NCBI RefSeq assembly: GCF_042140245.1
Contig: NZ_CP159483.1
Coordinates: 2,294,001-2,358,000 of the forward strand
Length of the DNA: 64,000 nt
Origin: MH13 sp042140245
GTDB lineage: Bacteria > Pseudomonadota > Alphaproteobacteria > Rhizobiales > MH13
Direction of reading: 5' to 3'
Each line of letters starts with the position of its first letter. The first letter of the stretch is position 1. This document shows, in pieces, positions 7,837-14,969 of the stretch. The position numbers and the translations under genes were made by a program. A model generated the notes under the pieces. It made no database searches, was not told where the DNA came from, and saw only the letters and a program-made list of their open reading frames with translations.

Positions 7837-9074
7837 TCAGCTTACCAAATCACACACGTTCAATCAGTTCTGAAAGCCAGGGCGAGTTGCTTGACGAGGT
7901 GGAGCGACATTTGCGCTTTCTCACCGAAACCGTTGAGGACCGCAGCGTTGGGTCGCCAGGCAACCAGGCCGCGACCGACTACGCTCACGATGTTTTCTCC
8001 AAGCTCGGCTGGGCGGTTGAAGAGCAAACCTTCGAGGCGTTGGACTGGGAAGATGGTGTTGCAGCTATCACCGTGGATGACGAGCATCGTTTCGGTTGTT
8101 CGGCCAGCCCCTATTCGGATGGTTGTGACATCCAGGCCCCTCTTGTGGTGGCAACAAACCTGGATGATGTGCGGCAGTTACCAACAGACGGTGCGCTTCT
8201 TCTCCTAACAGGTCCGATAGCGCAGGCGCCTTTGCTGCCAAAGAACTTCCCGTTCTACAAAGATGATGCTCAGCAAGACATCATTGCCGCATTGGAGGCT
8301 TCGGGCGCCCAAGCGGTTGTTACCGCTGCTTCTAGCGCTCCCATGATCGAGGATGGTGACTTTGGTTTGCCGGCAGTTTTTGTCTCGGAGGATGTGGGAC
8401 AGGCCTTGGTAGGTCATTCGGGGCGGCATGTTCGACTTGTGTCGTCCTGCCGTCGTCGACCATCTGCGGCTCGCAATGTCATTGCCCGTATCAATGATGC
8501 TGAACCTGAGAGGATTGTTGTTACAGCCCATATTGACGCCAAGAAGGGCGTTCCGGGCGCGCTTGACAACGCAACGGGCGTTACGATGCTTTTTCTCTTG
8601 GCGAAGGTTCTGGATACTTACGCAGGTAGCTATGCCATTGAGTTGGTGGCGTTGAACGGTGAGGACCACTATGCGGTTCCGGGGCAATTGGCTTATCTAC
8701 AGGCGAACCCAGATCTTGGCAGCGCCTGTGTGTTGAACGTCAATATCGATGGCATTGGGTACCGCGAAGGGAAGACGGCCTATTCGTTCTTCCAGCTTGG
8801 AGCGAACTTCGAAGAAGCTGCCAAGGCCATCCTCACAGCACAAGACCAAGCTTGTGAGGGTATTGCGTGGGCGCAAGGAGACCACTCAATGTTTGTTCAG
8901 GCCGGTTGTCAGGCAATAGCCGTGACGTCCAATTGGCTTCTAGAAAACATGTTCACGCAGACGATCACCCATTCTCAAGCCGACACTATGAGCCTGGTTG
9001 ATCCAGAGCATCTCCTCAACACCACCGCAGCACTCAAGCGTTTCATTGAGGCCGTTGATCAAAACCAACACTGA
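7833..9074 (+). CDS. M28-family metallopeptidase
   Basis: This 413-residue protein resembles zinc-dependent M28 (aminopeptidase Y/S-type) peptidases. Candidate metal ligands occur in the expected order: AHIDAK (His, Asp), GALDNATGV (bridging Asp), NGEDHY (where the usual Glu-Glu pair is Glu-Asp), NIDGIGY (Asp) and GDHSMF (His). A protease-associated-like insert may occupy about residues 90-220. No signal peptide is seen, so it is probably cytoplasmic and may act on short peptides or amides. It is the last gene of the tetR-SMR-zinc finger operon, an unusual combination. A bidirectional terminator lies about 65 bases downstream. Confidence 0.82.
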   Translation: MISLPNHTRSISSESQGELLDEVERHLRFLTETVEDRSVGSPGNQAATDYAHDVFSKLGWAVEEQTFEALDWEDGVAAITVDDEHRFGCSASPYSDGCDIQAPLVVATNLDDVRQLPTDGALLLLTGPIAQAPLLPKNFPFYKDDAQQDIIAALEASGAQAVVTAASSAPMIEDGDFGLPAVFVSEDVGQALVGHSGRHVRLVSSCRRRPSAARNVIARINDAEPERIVVTAHIDAKKGVPGALDNATGVTMLFLLAKVLDTYAGSYAIELVALNGEDHYAVPGQLAYLQANPDLGSACVLNVNIDGIGYREGKTAYSFFQLGANFEEAAKAILTAQDQACEGIAWAQGDHSMFVQAGCQAIAVTSNWLLENMFTQTITHSQADTMSLVDPEHLLNTTAALKRFIEAVDQNQH

Positions 9075-9139
9075 GCGATTGTTCTTGAAGCCGAACACTT
9101 TGTTTTCCGCGTTCGCCTCTTGGCATCCGCAAACAAAAA

Positions 9140-9175
9140 CCCCGGATCGGCATAGGCCGTCCGGGGCTTTCTCTT
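9140..9175. terminator. Bidirectional terminator between the M28 peptidase and ilvC
   Basis: CCCCGGA pairs with TCCGGGG (9140-9146 with 9160-9166), extended by a shorter inner pairing. A pyrimidine-rich run follows on the plus strand, and TTTTTGTTT follows on the minus strand. It lies between the convergent peptidase and ilvC genes and can serve both. Confidence 0.75.
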
Positions 9176-9221
9176 TCTTAGGCGCTTCGCTCCGAGCCTG
9201 CGGCCCGACCGCGCCGCTCGG

Positions 9222-10241
9222 TTAATTCTTCTCTTTGTCGACCAGTGCTTTTTCGCTGATCCAAGGCATCATGCCGCGCAGCTTTTCACCAACTTCTTCA
9301 ATCGGGTGAGCAGCGTTGCGGGCGCGGGTCGCTTTGAACGAGGTCTGTGAGACCTTGTTTTCCAGCATCCAGTCACGGGTGAACTTGCCTGACTGGATGT
9401 CTTCCAGAACACGCTTCATTTCCGCCTTGGTTTCCGGCGTGATGATGCGAGGGCCCGTGACATACTCGCCATATTCCGCCGTGTTGGAGATGGAATAGTT
9501 CATGTTGGCGATGCCGCCTTCATAGATCAGATCCACGATCAGTTTGGTCTCGTGTAGGCACTCGAAATAGGCCATCTCCGGCGCGTAGCCTGCTTCCACC
9601 AGGGTTTCGAAGCCAGCGCGGATGAGTTCCACAAGGCCACCACAAAGCACGACTTGTTCGCCGAAGAGGTCGGTTTCGCACTCTTCCTGGAAGGTTGTCT
9701 CGATGATGCCTGCGCGGCCGCCGCCATTGGCCGAGGCGTAGGAAAGGGCGATGTCGTGGGCGTTGCCAGTCGCATCCTGATGGATGGCAATCAGTGTAGG
9801 TACCCCGCCGCCGCGCAGATATTCTGAGCGCACCGTGTGGCCAGGACCCTTTGGCGCGACCATGAACACGTCCAGATCAGCGCGTGGCTCGATGAGGTTG
9901 AAGTGCACGTTGAGGCCGTGGGCGAAGACCAGCGAAGCGCCGTCTTTCATGTTGCTAGCAAGGCTCTGGGCATAGATGTCGCCTTGCAGCTCGTCTGGCG
10001 TCAACATCATGACAACGTCTGCCCATTTGGCGCCCTCAGCGGGCGTCATAACGGTGAAGCCCGCGCCTTCGGCTTTCTTGGCCGTGGCTGAGCCTTCGCG
10101 AAGCGCGATGCGCACGTCTTTGACGCCGGAATCGCGCAAGTTGAGGGCATGGGCATGGCCCTGCGAGCCGTAGCCGACGATCAGGACGCCTTTGTCCTTG
10201 ATCAGATTAATGTCCGCATCGCGGTCGTAATAAACGCGCAT
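9222..10241 (-). CDS. ilvC: Ketol-acid reductoisomerase (NADP+) IlvC
   Basis: IlvC catalyses the isomeroreduction of acetolactate and acetohydroxybutyrate in valine, isoleucine and leucine synthesis. The 339-residue length matches class I enzymes. The N-terminal Rossmann fold has VGYGSQGHAHALNLRDSG, and the C-terminal knotted helical domain has the Mg2+-binding acidic residues of DLFGEQVVLCGG and the CLHETKLIVDLIYEGG stretch. It starts 12 bases after the end of a TetR gene on the same strand, so the two probably form one transcript. Many Rhizobiales carry ilvBN between miaA and ilvC; they are absent here. Confidence 0.97.
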   Translation of the reverse strand: MRVYYDRDADINLIKDKGVLIVGYGSQGHAHALNLRDSGVKDVRIALREGSATAKKAEGAGFTVMTPAEGAKWADVVMMLTPDELQGDIYAQSLASNMKDGASLVFAHGLNVHFNLIEPRADLDVFMVAPKGPGHTVRSEYLRGGGVPTLIAIHQDATGNAHDIALSYASANGGGRAGIIETTFQEECETDLFGEQVVLCGGLVELIRAGFETLVEAGYAPEMAYFECLHETKLIVDLIYEGGIANMNYSISNTAEYGEYVTGPRIITPETKAEMKRVLEDIQSGKFTRDWMLENKVSQTSFKATRARNAAHPIEEVGEKLRGMMPWISEKALVDKEKN

Positions 10242-10253
10242 GGAAGTCTCCCG

Positions 10254-10937
10254 TTAGAAGCGTTCGATAGAGTGAAGGGTAAGGAACTGGTCGACGGCCA
10301 GGGCGGCATGCGCCTTCTGGCCATCTTCGTTGATTTGCGGGTCATCGCCGAGCAGCGCGCGGATGTGCGCATCGCCGATGATGAGGCCGTAGAGGGTGGA
10401 ATAGGCGGTGGCCGCATCATCAAAGGCGATGAAGCGTTGCCGTTTGCCGTGGGTGAGCAGATGAATGGCACGCCCCTCGATGCGACGCTTGCCCTTGTCG
10501 ACCAGAATGGCGCCAAGGCCTGGATTGTCGCCCCGTGTACTTTCTCCCGGTGTCTGCCCGATAGACAGCCGATTGAGTGCCAGCGACGTGTTGGAAAGCA
10601 ACACAGCAAGCAGGTCTTCAGCGAAGGCGGTGAGGGCGGTTTTGAAAGCCTCTGGCGTGGATGGCGTGGCGCGCTCATCGACTCCGCGCACTTTGGAGGC
10701 TTGGTAGACAACGATGGCCGCCAAAATGCCATCGCGGTCGCCAAACCATTTGTAGAGGCTTTCTTTCGAACAGTTGGCGGCTTTGGCAAGACCTGCGGTG
10801 GTCAACGCTTTCTCGCCACCGTCCACCAGCATGCTCAGTGCGACGGCGAGCACGGCATTTTGGCGCGGTGAAAACTCCGAGCTTTCGTGCGGTTCTGCGC
10901 TTGTGTCACCTGATTGATTGTCGTTCGCGATGGCCAC
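10254..10937 (-). CDS. TetR-family regulator upstream of ilvC
   Basis: This 227-residue protein has a TetR-type helix-turn-helix at about residues 27-75 (ALTTAGLAKAANCSKESLYKWFGDRDGIL). The C-terminal domain is of the TetR_C type common in rhizobial regulators found near ilvC. The first 25 residues are polar and unstructured. It ends 12 bases before ilvC and has a palindrome 33 bases upstream of its start (10970-10992), consistent with autoregulation of a tetR-ilvC transcript. Whether it regulates ilvC is inferred only from position. Confidence 0.9.
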   Translation of the reverse strand: MAIANDNQSGDTSAEPHESSEFSPRQNAVLAVALSMLVDGGEKALTTAGLAKAANCSKESLYKWFGDRDGILAAIVVYQASKVRGVDERATPSTPEAFKTALTAFAEDLLAVLLSNTSLALNRLSIGQTPGESTRGDNPGLGAILVDKGKRRIEGRAIHLLTHGKRQRFIAFDDAATAYSTLYGLIIGDAHIRALLGDDPQINEDGQKAHAALAVDQFLTLHSIERF

Positions 10938-10969
10938 GGAATGTCCTAAACTTTGCCCTACGATGAAGT

Positions 10970-10992
10970 CCGTACTGTACGGTTCGGTACGG
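10970..10992. promoter_or_regulatory. Palindromic operator upstream of tetR-ilvC
   Basis: CCGTACTGTACGG at 10970-10982 is a perfect dyad around a central T. A further half-site-like CGGTACGG follows at 10985-10992. It lies 33 bases upstream of the minus-strand TetR start, where a promoter is expected, so it is a good candidate for that regulator's own binding site. Confidence 0.65.
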
Positions 10993-11052
10993 CTATGAAC
11001 AGCAAAAGTTAGAGGCCGTCAAGGGGGATGGTGGTGCGAGTTATCTGACGGT

Positions 11053-11143
11053 CGTCATCCCTATGCTTGTCGCAGGGATCCATGCCGCCATGGTTAGAAG
11101 AGGTTCAGAGGAATGGATCCTCGCCACAAGGGCGAGGATGACG
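11053..11143. repeat. RIME-like imperfect inverted repeat
   Basis: The ends CGTCATCCCTATGCTTGT... and ...ACAAGGGCGAGGATGACG are imperfect reverse complements over about 34 bases, each with an internal GGATCCAT/ATGGATCC. This resembles the dispersed intergenic palindromes (RIME-type) of rhizobial genomes. It sits between the pdxJ stop and the tetR upstream region. No coding potential was seen. Confidence 0.65.
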
Positions 11144-11155
11144 CGGAGTCTTGCT

Positions 11156-11908
11156 TTAAGTAACTTGCCCACACGCCTGCCGATAGAGCGTGACGGCCTG
11201 TGCGTACCCATGGGTGAGGGCATCGGCGGTCAGCGCGTGACCAATAGAGACCTCGGCAATCATGGGCGCGGCCTCAATCAGGGGCGGTAGGTTTTGGATG
11301 GTTAGATCGTGCCCGGCATTGATGCCCAGCCCCAACGCGTCCGCGGCTTCGGCGGTTGCTTTCAGCTTGGCAAGTTCGTCTGCCTTGGCGGCTGCTTCGA
11401 ATGTGTGGCCATAGGGTCCAGTATAAAGTTCGATCCGTTCTGCACCGACTGCTTTGACATGTGGAACCATGTCTGGGTCGGCGTCGAGGAACAAGGACAC
11501 GCGCGCACCGAAGCTTTGCATGCGAGCAATCACGTCGCTCAGCATGTCCGCGTGGGCCGGCACATCCCAACCGTGATCAGAGGTGGATTGGGACGGATCG
11601 TCCGGCACGAGCGTCACCTGATCGGGCTTGATCTCTTCACACAGCGCCAAAAAACGCTCTTCAGGGTAGCCTTCCATGTTGAACTCAGCGTTCTGGTAGG
11701 CTGGTTCCTGCAACAGAGCTTTGATCTCATGGACGTCCGTCGTGCGTATGTGCCGCTCATCGGGGCGAGGGTGCACCGTGATGCCAACAGCGCCAGCGTC
11801 CAGGCAGAGCCGCGCCAAATCGATGATCGATGGCCAAGGCAGATCGCGACGATTGCGCAGATAGGCGATGGCGTTGACGTTGACCGAAAGCTGAGTGGTC
11901 ATGGGCAT
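11156..11908 (-). CDS. pdxJ: Pyridoxine 5'-phosphate synthase PdxJ
   Basis: PdxJ condenses 1-deoxyxylulose 5-phosphate with 3-amino-2-oxopropyl phosphate to make pyridoxine 5'-phosphate, the last ring-forming step of the DXP-dependent vitamin B6 pathway. The 250-residue TIM-barrel protein shows the family motifs: LSVNVNAIAYLRNRR near the N-terminus, GAVGITVHPRPDERHI, FNMEGYP, QVTLVPD, RIELYTGPY and the C-terminal GHALTADALTHGY. An alternative ATG two codons in (11902) is equally possible. It is divergent from the TauE-like gene, with about 94 bases between starts. Confidence 0.96.
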   Translation of the reverse strand: MPMTTQLSVNVNAIAYLRNRRDLPWPSIIDLARLCLDAGAVGITVHPRPDERHIRTTDVHEIKALLQEPAYQNAEFNMEGYPEERFLALCEEIKPDQVTLVPDDPSQSTSDHGWDVPAHADMLSDVIARMQSFGARVSLFLDADPDMVPHVKAVGAERIELYTGPYGHTFEAAAKADELAKLKATAEAADALGLGINAGHDLTIQNLPPLIEAAPMIAEVSIGHALTADALTHGYAQAVTLYRQACGQVT

Positions 11909-12002
11909 GCTCCGTTGGCTAGGCGCGAGTGATGCGCTCGGGCGTCTGATTGGTCAAGGGTGTGACTGGTGTTGCGGTCGGCTGGGGCGTAAGGGACGAT
12001 CC

Positions 12003-12794
12003 ATGATCGAGCCTATTCTGTCCGCCCTTGCTGCTCTGGAGCCTGAGACTGTTGCGCTGGCGGTGATAATCTTTTTCCTCGCAGGCATCATCAAAGGCGT
12101 TGTTGGCTTTGGCATGCCGCTGTTTGCCATCACATTGCTTGCGCTCATCATGCCGCTCACAACGGCCATTGCTGCCAATGTTGGCCCCTCGCTGATCACC
12201 AATGTACGCCAAGCTTTTCGCGGTCCTTACCTGATAGCGCTGGTCAAACGGCTTTGGCCGTTTCTCATCCCGGCCATTGGGTTGATTTGGTTTGGAATTA
12301 CGATCCAGCTCCAGGTCAATGAGGCCTATCCAGGCCTGATGCTTGGCCTGCTTGCAGTGTCGTTCGCTGCCATAAGCGCACTGCGCTATGAGATTCGCGT
12401 GACACGCGCCCAAGAAAAGCCGTTCGGTTTCGCGCTCGGCATCATCAATGGACTGATCACCGGCATCACCGGTATTTTTATCATTCCTGGCGGGCTCTTT
12501 TTGCAGTCACTGGGTTTGAAGCGTGATGAACTGGTGCAGGCACTTGGCCTGTTGTTCATGCTTTCTACCGCGATGATCGGGCTGGTTTTTGGCGCTAAGG
12601 CGATCATGACGCCGCCTTTGCTGCTGCTTTCAGCACTCTGCATACCCCCAGCCCTTATCGGACTGGCGATTGGCGAGCGGCTTCGCAACCTTCTTTCTGA
12701 AGAGATGTTTCGCAAACTCTTCCTGGCTGGCATCGCAATTCTTGGCGTTTCTTTGATCATTCGCAACGGAGCTTCACTGCTGGTCAATGCGTAA
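12003..12794 (+). CDS. TauE/SafE-family sulfite/organosulfur permease
   Basis: This 263-residue integral membrane protein has about eight hydrophobic helices. It carries the TauE/SafE repeat signatures GIIKGVVGFGMPLFAI in the first half and GIINGLITGITGIFIIPGG in the second. The family is linked to export or uptake of sulfite, sulfoacetate and other organic anions; the substrate here is unknown. I chose the ATG at 12003, with AAGGGA 9 bases upstream. The longer frame from 11895 would overlap pdxJ and add 36 non-membrane residues. Confidence 0.88.
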   Translation: MIEPILSALAALEPETVALAVIIFFLAGIIKGVVGFGMPLFAITLLALIMPLTTAIAANVGPSLITNVRQAFRGPYLIALVKRLWPFLIPAIGLIWFGITIQLQVNEAYPGLMLGLLAVSFAAISALRYEIRVTRAQEKPFGFALGIINGLITGITGIFIIPGGLFLQSLGLKRDELVQALGLLFMLSTAMIGLVFGAKAIMTPPLLLLSALCIPPALIGLAIGERLRNLLSEEMFRKLFLAGIAILGVSLIIRNGASLLVNA

Positions 12795-12814
12795 GGCGTT
12801 TCACGGGGCCTCAG

Positions 12815-12837
12815 AAGGTTAACGATGTGCTAACCTT
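12815..12837. promoter_or_regulatory. Inverted repeat / CtrA-like site upstream of the BA14K pair
   Basis: AAGGTTA (12815-12821) and TAACCTT (12831-12837) form a 7-bp inverted repeat. The same bases read TTAA-N7-CTAACC, one change from the alphaproteobacterial CtrA box TTAA-N7-TTAACC. It lies about 44 bases upstream of the start at 12881. Confidence 0.45.
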
Positions 12838-12880
12838 TCCTTGGAGGGCACTTTCACGAAGCTTTGAGGAGAGCTTGCGC

Positions 12881-13225
12881 ATGAAACGTTTTCTTTCACT
12901 GGCGGCAGTAACGTTGCTGGCTGGTTCAATGTTTGCTGTGTCGGTTGATACAGCAGACGCTCACAATGGACGGCGCGGTGCGTTGATCGCAGGGCTGATC
13001 ATTGGTGGCGTGACGGCGACCATTTTGGCCAGCCAGGTTCATGCCCATCGTCAGCCGCAATACTACATGTATCGCGGTCATCCTGTGCGTTTTGGCCATG
13101 GCCATATGTGGAACCAGCACGTTCAGTATTGCTACGGGCGTTACCGCTCCTACAACCACCATACAAACCTGTTCCTGGCCTATTCAGGCAACTACCGGCA
13201 CTGCCGATCGCCCTGGATTCGTTAG
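12881..13225 (+). CDS. BA14K-like secreted protein (first of two)
   Basis: This 114-residue protein has a signal peptide (LSLAAVTLLAGSMFAVSVDTADA, cleaved about residue 28) and a short Gly/Ile-rich hydrophobic stretch. The C-terminal motif YCYGRYRSYNHHTNLFLAY ends in HCRSP. This His/Tyr-rich, Cys-bounded tail is the BA14K-family signature, named after a Brucella antigen with lectin-like activity. I chose the ATG at 12881 because GAGGAG lies about 10 bases upstream and the signal peptide begins there; the frame is open from 12827. Its neighbour at 13274 is a clear paralogue. Confidence 0.85.
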   Translation: MKRFLSLAAVTLLAGSMFAVSVDTADAHNGRRGALIAGLIIGGVTATILASQVHAHRQPQYYMYRGHPVRFGHGHMWNQHVQYCYGRYRSYNHHTNLFLAYSGNYRHCRSPWIR

Positions 13226-13273
13226 GATTTTTAGAAAATCAGTGCGGCAACACTCAAGCTTAAGGATGGTTTC

Positions 13274-13627
13274 ATGAGACAGTTTGCCAAAGCGTGTTTT
13301 GCCGCACTGACCCTTTTTATCGGCGCGGGTTTGACCGTTCCGAGTGCCGAGGCGCACGGCGTTCGCCACTATCCGGCCCATGGTCAGATGGTGGGCGGTG
13401 TTGTTGTGCAAAGCCGCACGACCATCGTCATCCACCATGAGGTGCGGGCGCTTCAACAGATGCACTATGCCTATCGCGGGCACCGTTACGCCTTCGGGTC
13501 AGGCCCCCTTTGGGCCCACCATCTGGAGTACTGCACGCACCGCTTCCGCTCGTACAATCCGCGCACGAACCTGTTCCTGGCGTATAGCGGGCAGCATCAT
13601 CACTGCCGCTCACCGTACATTCAGTAA
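13274..13627 (+). CDS. BA14K-like secreted protein (second of two)
   Basis: This 117-residue paralogue of the previous gene has a signal peptide ending near SAEA (residue 27), then a variable middle with VIHHEVRALQQMHYAYRG. The conserved tail is YCTHRFRSYNPRTNLFLAYSG followed by HCRSPYIQ. Both proteins share the RYR/RFRSYN..TNLFLAYSG core and the Cys pair, but the N-terminal halves differ, which suggests an old tandem duplication. It follows 48 bases after the first copy, with no terminator seen between. The role at the cell surface is unknown. Confidence 0.85.
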   Translation: MRQFAKACFAALTLFIGAGLTVPSAEAHGVRHYPAHGQMVGGVVVQSRTTIVIHHEVRALQQMHYAYRGHRYAFGSGPLWAHHLEYCTHRFRSYNPRTNLFLAYSGQHHHCRSPYIQ

Positions 13628-13725
13628 GTTTTCGTCTTCCAGTGGGCTGTCGTTTTTGATCGGTTGACCCTAGCGCAGCGACACGCGTAGGGCAGAGCTT
13701 CGGTTCGTTCAGCGAGGCTCTGCCC

Positions 13726-14655
13726 ATGACCATTCCCTATCGTATCTACGATGTTTTCACCGATACGCCGATGACGGGCAATCCGCTGGCGGTTGTGGAT
13801 CTGCGCGAGCAGGACCTTTCAGACGCCGATCAGCAGAAACTCGCTAAAGAGTTCAACCTCTCCGAAACGGTGTTCCTGTTTGATGGAACGAACCCAGTGC
13901 ACACCGCTCGGCTACGCATCTACACGCCGGACCGAGAGTTGCTCTTCGCTGGCCATCCCACCATCGGCGCTGCTGTAGCTTTGGCGCGTGATAGCGTTGC
14001 CGATGGCTTATCGACCGGCCTGGTGCTTATGGAAGAAGAGGTGGGCTTGATCCGCGCGGCGGTGAACGTTGATGCCGACCAGGCGAGCCGCACCAGTGGG
14101 TTTGCAGAGTTCGATTTGGTGACAATGCCCAAGCAACTGCCATGGGAACCTGACAAGGACGATGTCGCGTTGGCGCTCGGCCTATCACCCCATCAGATAG
14201 GGTTTGAAAACCATGTTCCCTCGCAGCTTGATGGCGGTTTACCCTATTTCTGCGTGCCACTTCATGATCTGGACGCTTTGAACAGCATCACCCCCAATGG
14301 CCCCCTTTTTGCCGAGCTGTTTAACGGCGGCCAAAACCATGACAGCGTCTATATCTACACCCGCGAGACCGTGAATGCCGACAGCGCGTTTGCTGCACGG
14401 ATGATGTGGCCGGTGGGTGGTTCGGTGCGCGAAGATCCAGCCACTGGTTCTGGCGTTGCCTCGTTGTCGGGCGCCATTGTTGCGTTCGATGCGCCGATGG
14501 AAGGCTCACATCGTTTGAAGATCGAGCAGGGTTTCGTCATGGGGCGACCGTCGATCATCGAGCTTGAGCTGGATATCGATCCTAATGGCCATTTGAGTGC
14601 CTCAAGGTTGGGTGGCGATGCGGTGTGTGTTGCCGAGGGCACACTGTTGCTTTGA
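13726..14655 (+). CDS. PhzF-family isomerase/epimerase-like protein
   Basis: This 309-residue protein has the two-lobed diaminopimelate-epimerase-like PhzF fold. Family marks are FTDTPMTGNPLAVV near the start, NLSETVFL with the catalytic-type Glu (about residue 48), FAGHPTIGAA, and the C-terminal REDPATGSGVASL. PhzF itself isomerises a phenazine precursor, but most family members are of unknown substrate and no phenazine genes are near. It stands alone between the BA14K pair and the leuA leader. Confidence 0.9.
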   Translation: MTIPYRIYDVFTDTPMTGNPLAVVDLREQDLSDADQQKLAKEFNLSETVFLFDGTNPVHTARLRIYTPDRELLFAGHPTIGAAVALARDSVADGLSTGLVLMEEEVGLIRAAVNVDADQASRTSGFAEFDLVTMPKQLPWEPDKDDVALALGLSPHQIGFENHVPSQLDGGLPYFCVPLHDLDALNSITPNGPLFAELFNGGQNHDSVYIYTRETVNADSAFAARMMWPVGGSVREDPATGSGVASLSGAIVAFDAPMEGSHRLKIEQGFVMGRPSIIELELDIDPNGHLSASRLGGDAVCVAEGTLLL

Positions 14656-14740
14656 TAAATCTGTTCCTTTTGTTGCCCTTGCATAGGCGTTAAGGACTGA
14701 GTAACGATCAGGCCGCACTGTGATGTGCTTTGAACGAGAT

Positions 14741-14863
14741 ATGGCGACCCTTCGGATGCGTGAGCACACATCCTTCTTGCAGAACCTAGAGACGCTGGCG
14801 GCCTCACGCCTGCGCCTAGATGCATGCCTCAACGGGGCTGGCCTCCTCCTTATCTGCCCCTAG
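14741..14863 (+). CDS. Leucine-rich leader peptide of leuA
   Basis: A 40-codon frame runs from ATG 14741 to TAG 14861-14863; an in-frame ATG at 14756 gives 35 codons. Ten of the 40 residues are leucine, using CTA, CTG, CTC, CTT and TTG, with three consecutive Leu codons (14843-14851) just before Ile-Cys-Pro-stop. It lies about 100 bases upstream of leuA. Its 3' end forms one side of two mutually exclusive hairpins, the arrangement expected for ribosome-mediated attenuation by leucyl-tRNA. The ribosome-binding site is weak (GAACGAG), so the start is uncertain. Confidence 0.75.
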   Translation: MATLRMREHTSFLQNLETLAASRLRLDACLNGAGLLLICP

Positions 14864-14902
14864 GCGCTGTCGGTTCTTCCTTAAGGACCGGGCTTCTAGG
14901 GG
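14834..14902 (+). promoter_or_regulatory. Alternative hairpins of the leuA attenuator
   Basis: CCCC at 14857-14860 can pair upstream as GCCCC (14856-14860) with GGGGC (14834-14838), inside the leader frame. It can instead pair downstream as CCCCTAG (14857-14863) with CTAGGGG (14896-14902), enclosing an inner stem CGGTTCTT/AAGGACCG. The two pairings exclude each other. No long T-run follows the second stem, so the switch might act on termination elsewhere or on translation. The rest of the 14656-14969 gap shows nothing else I recognise. Confidence 0.6.
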
Positions 14903-14969
14903 ATTTCAAAAGCTGCTAACCCGCATTTTGAGATTGTGCCGACACTAGAGCGCACAAGGAGACTTCACG

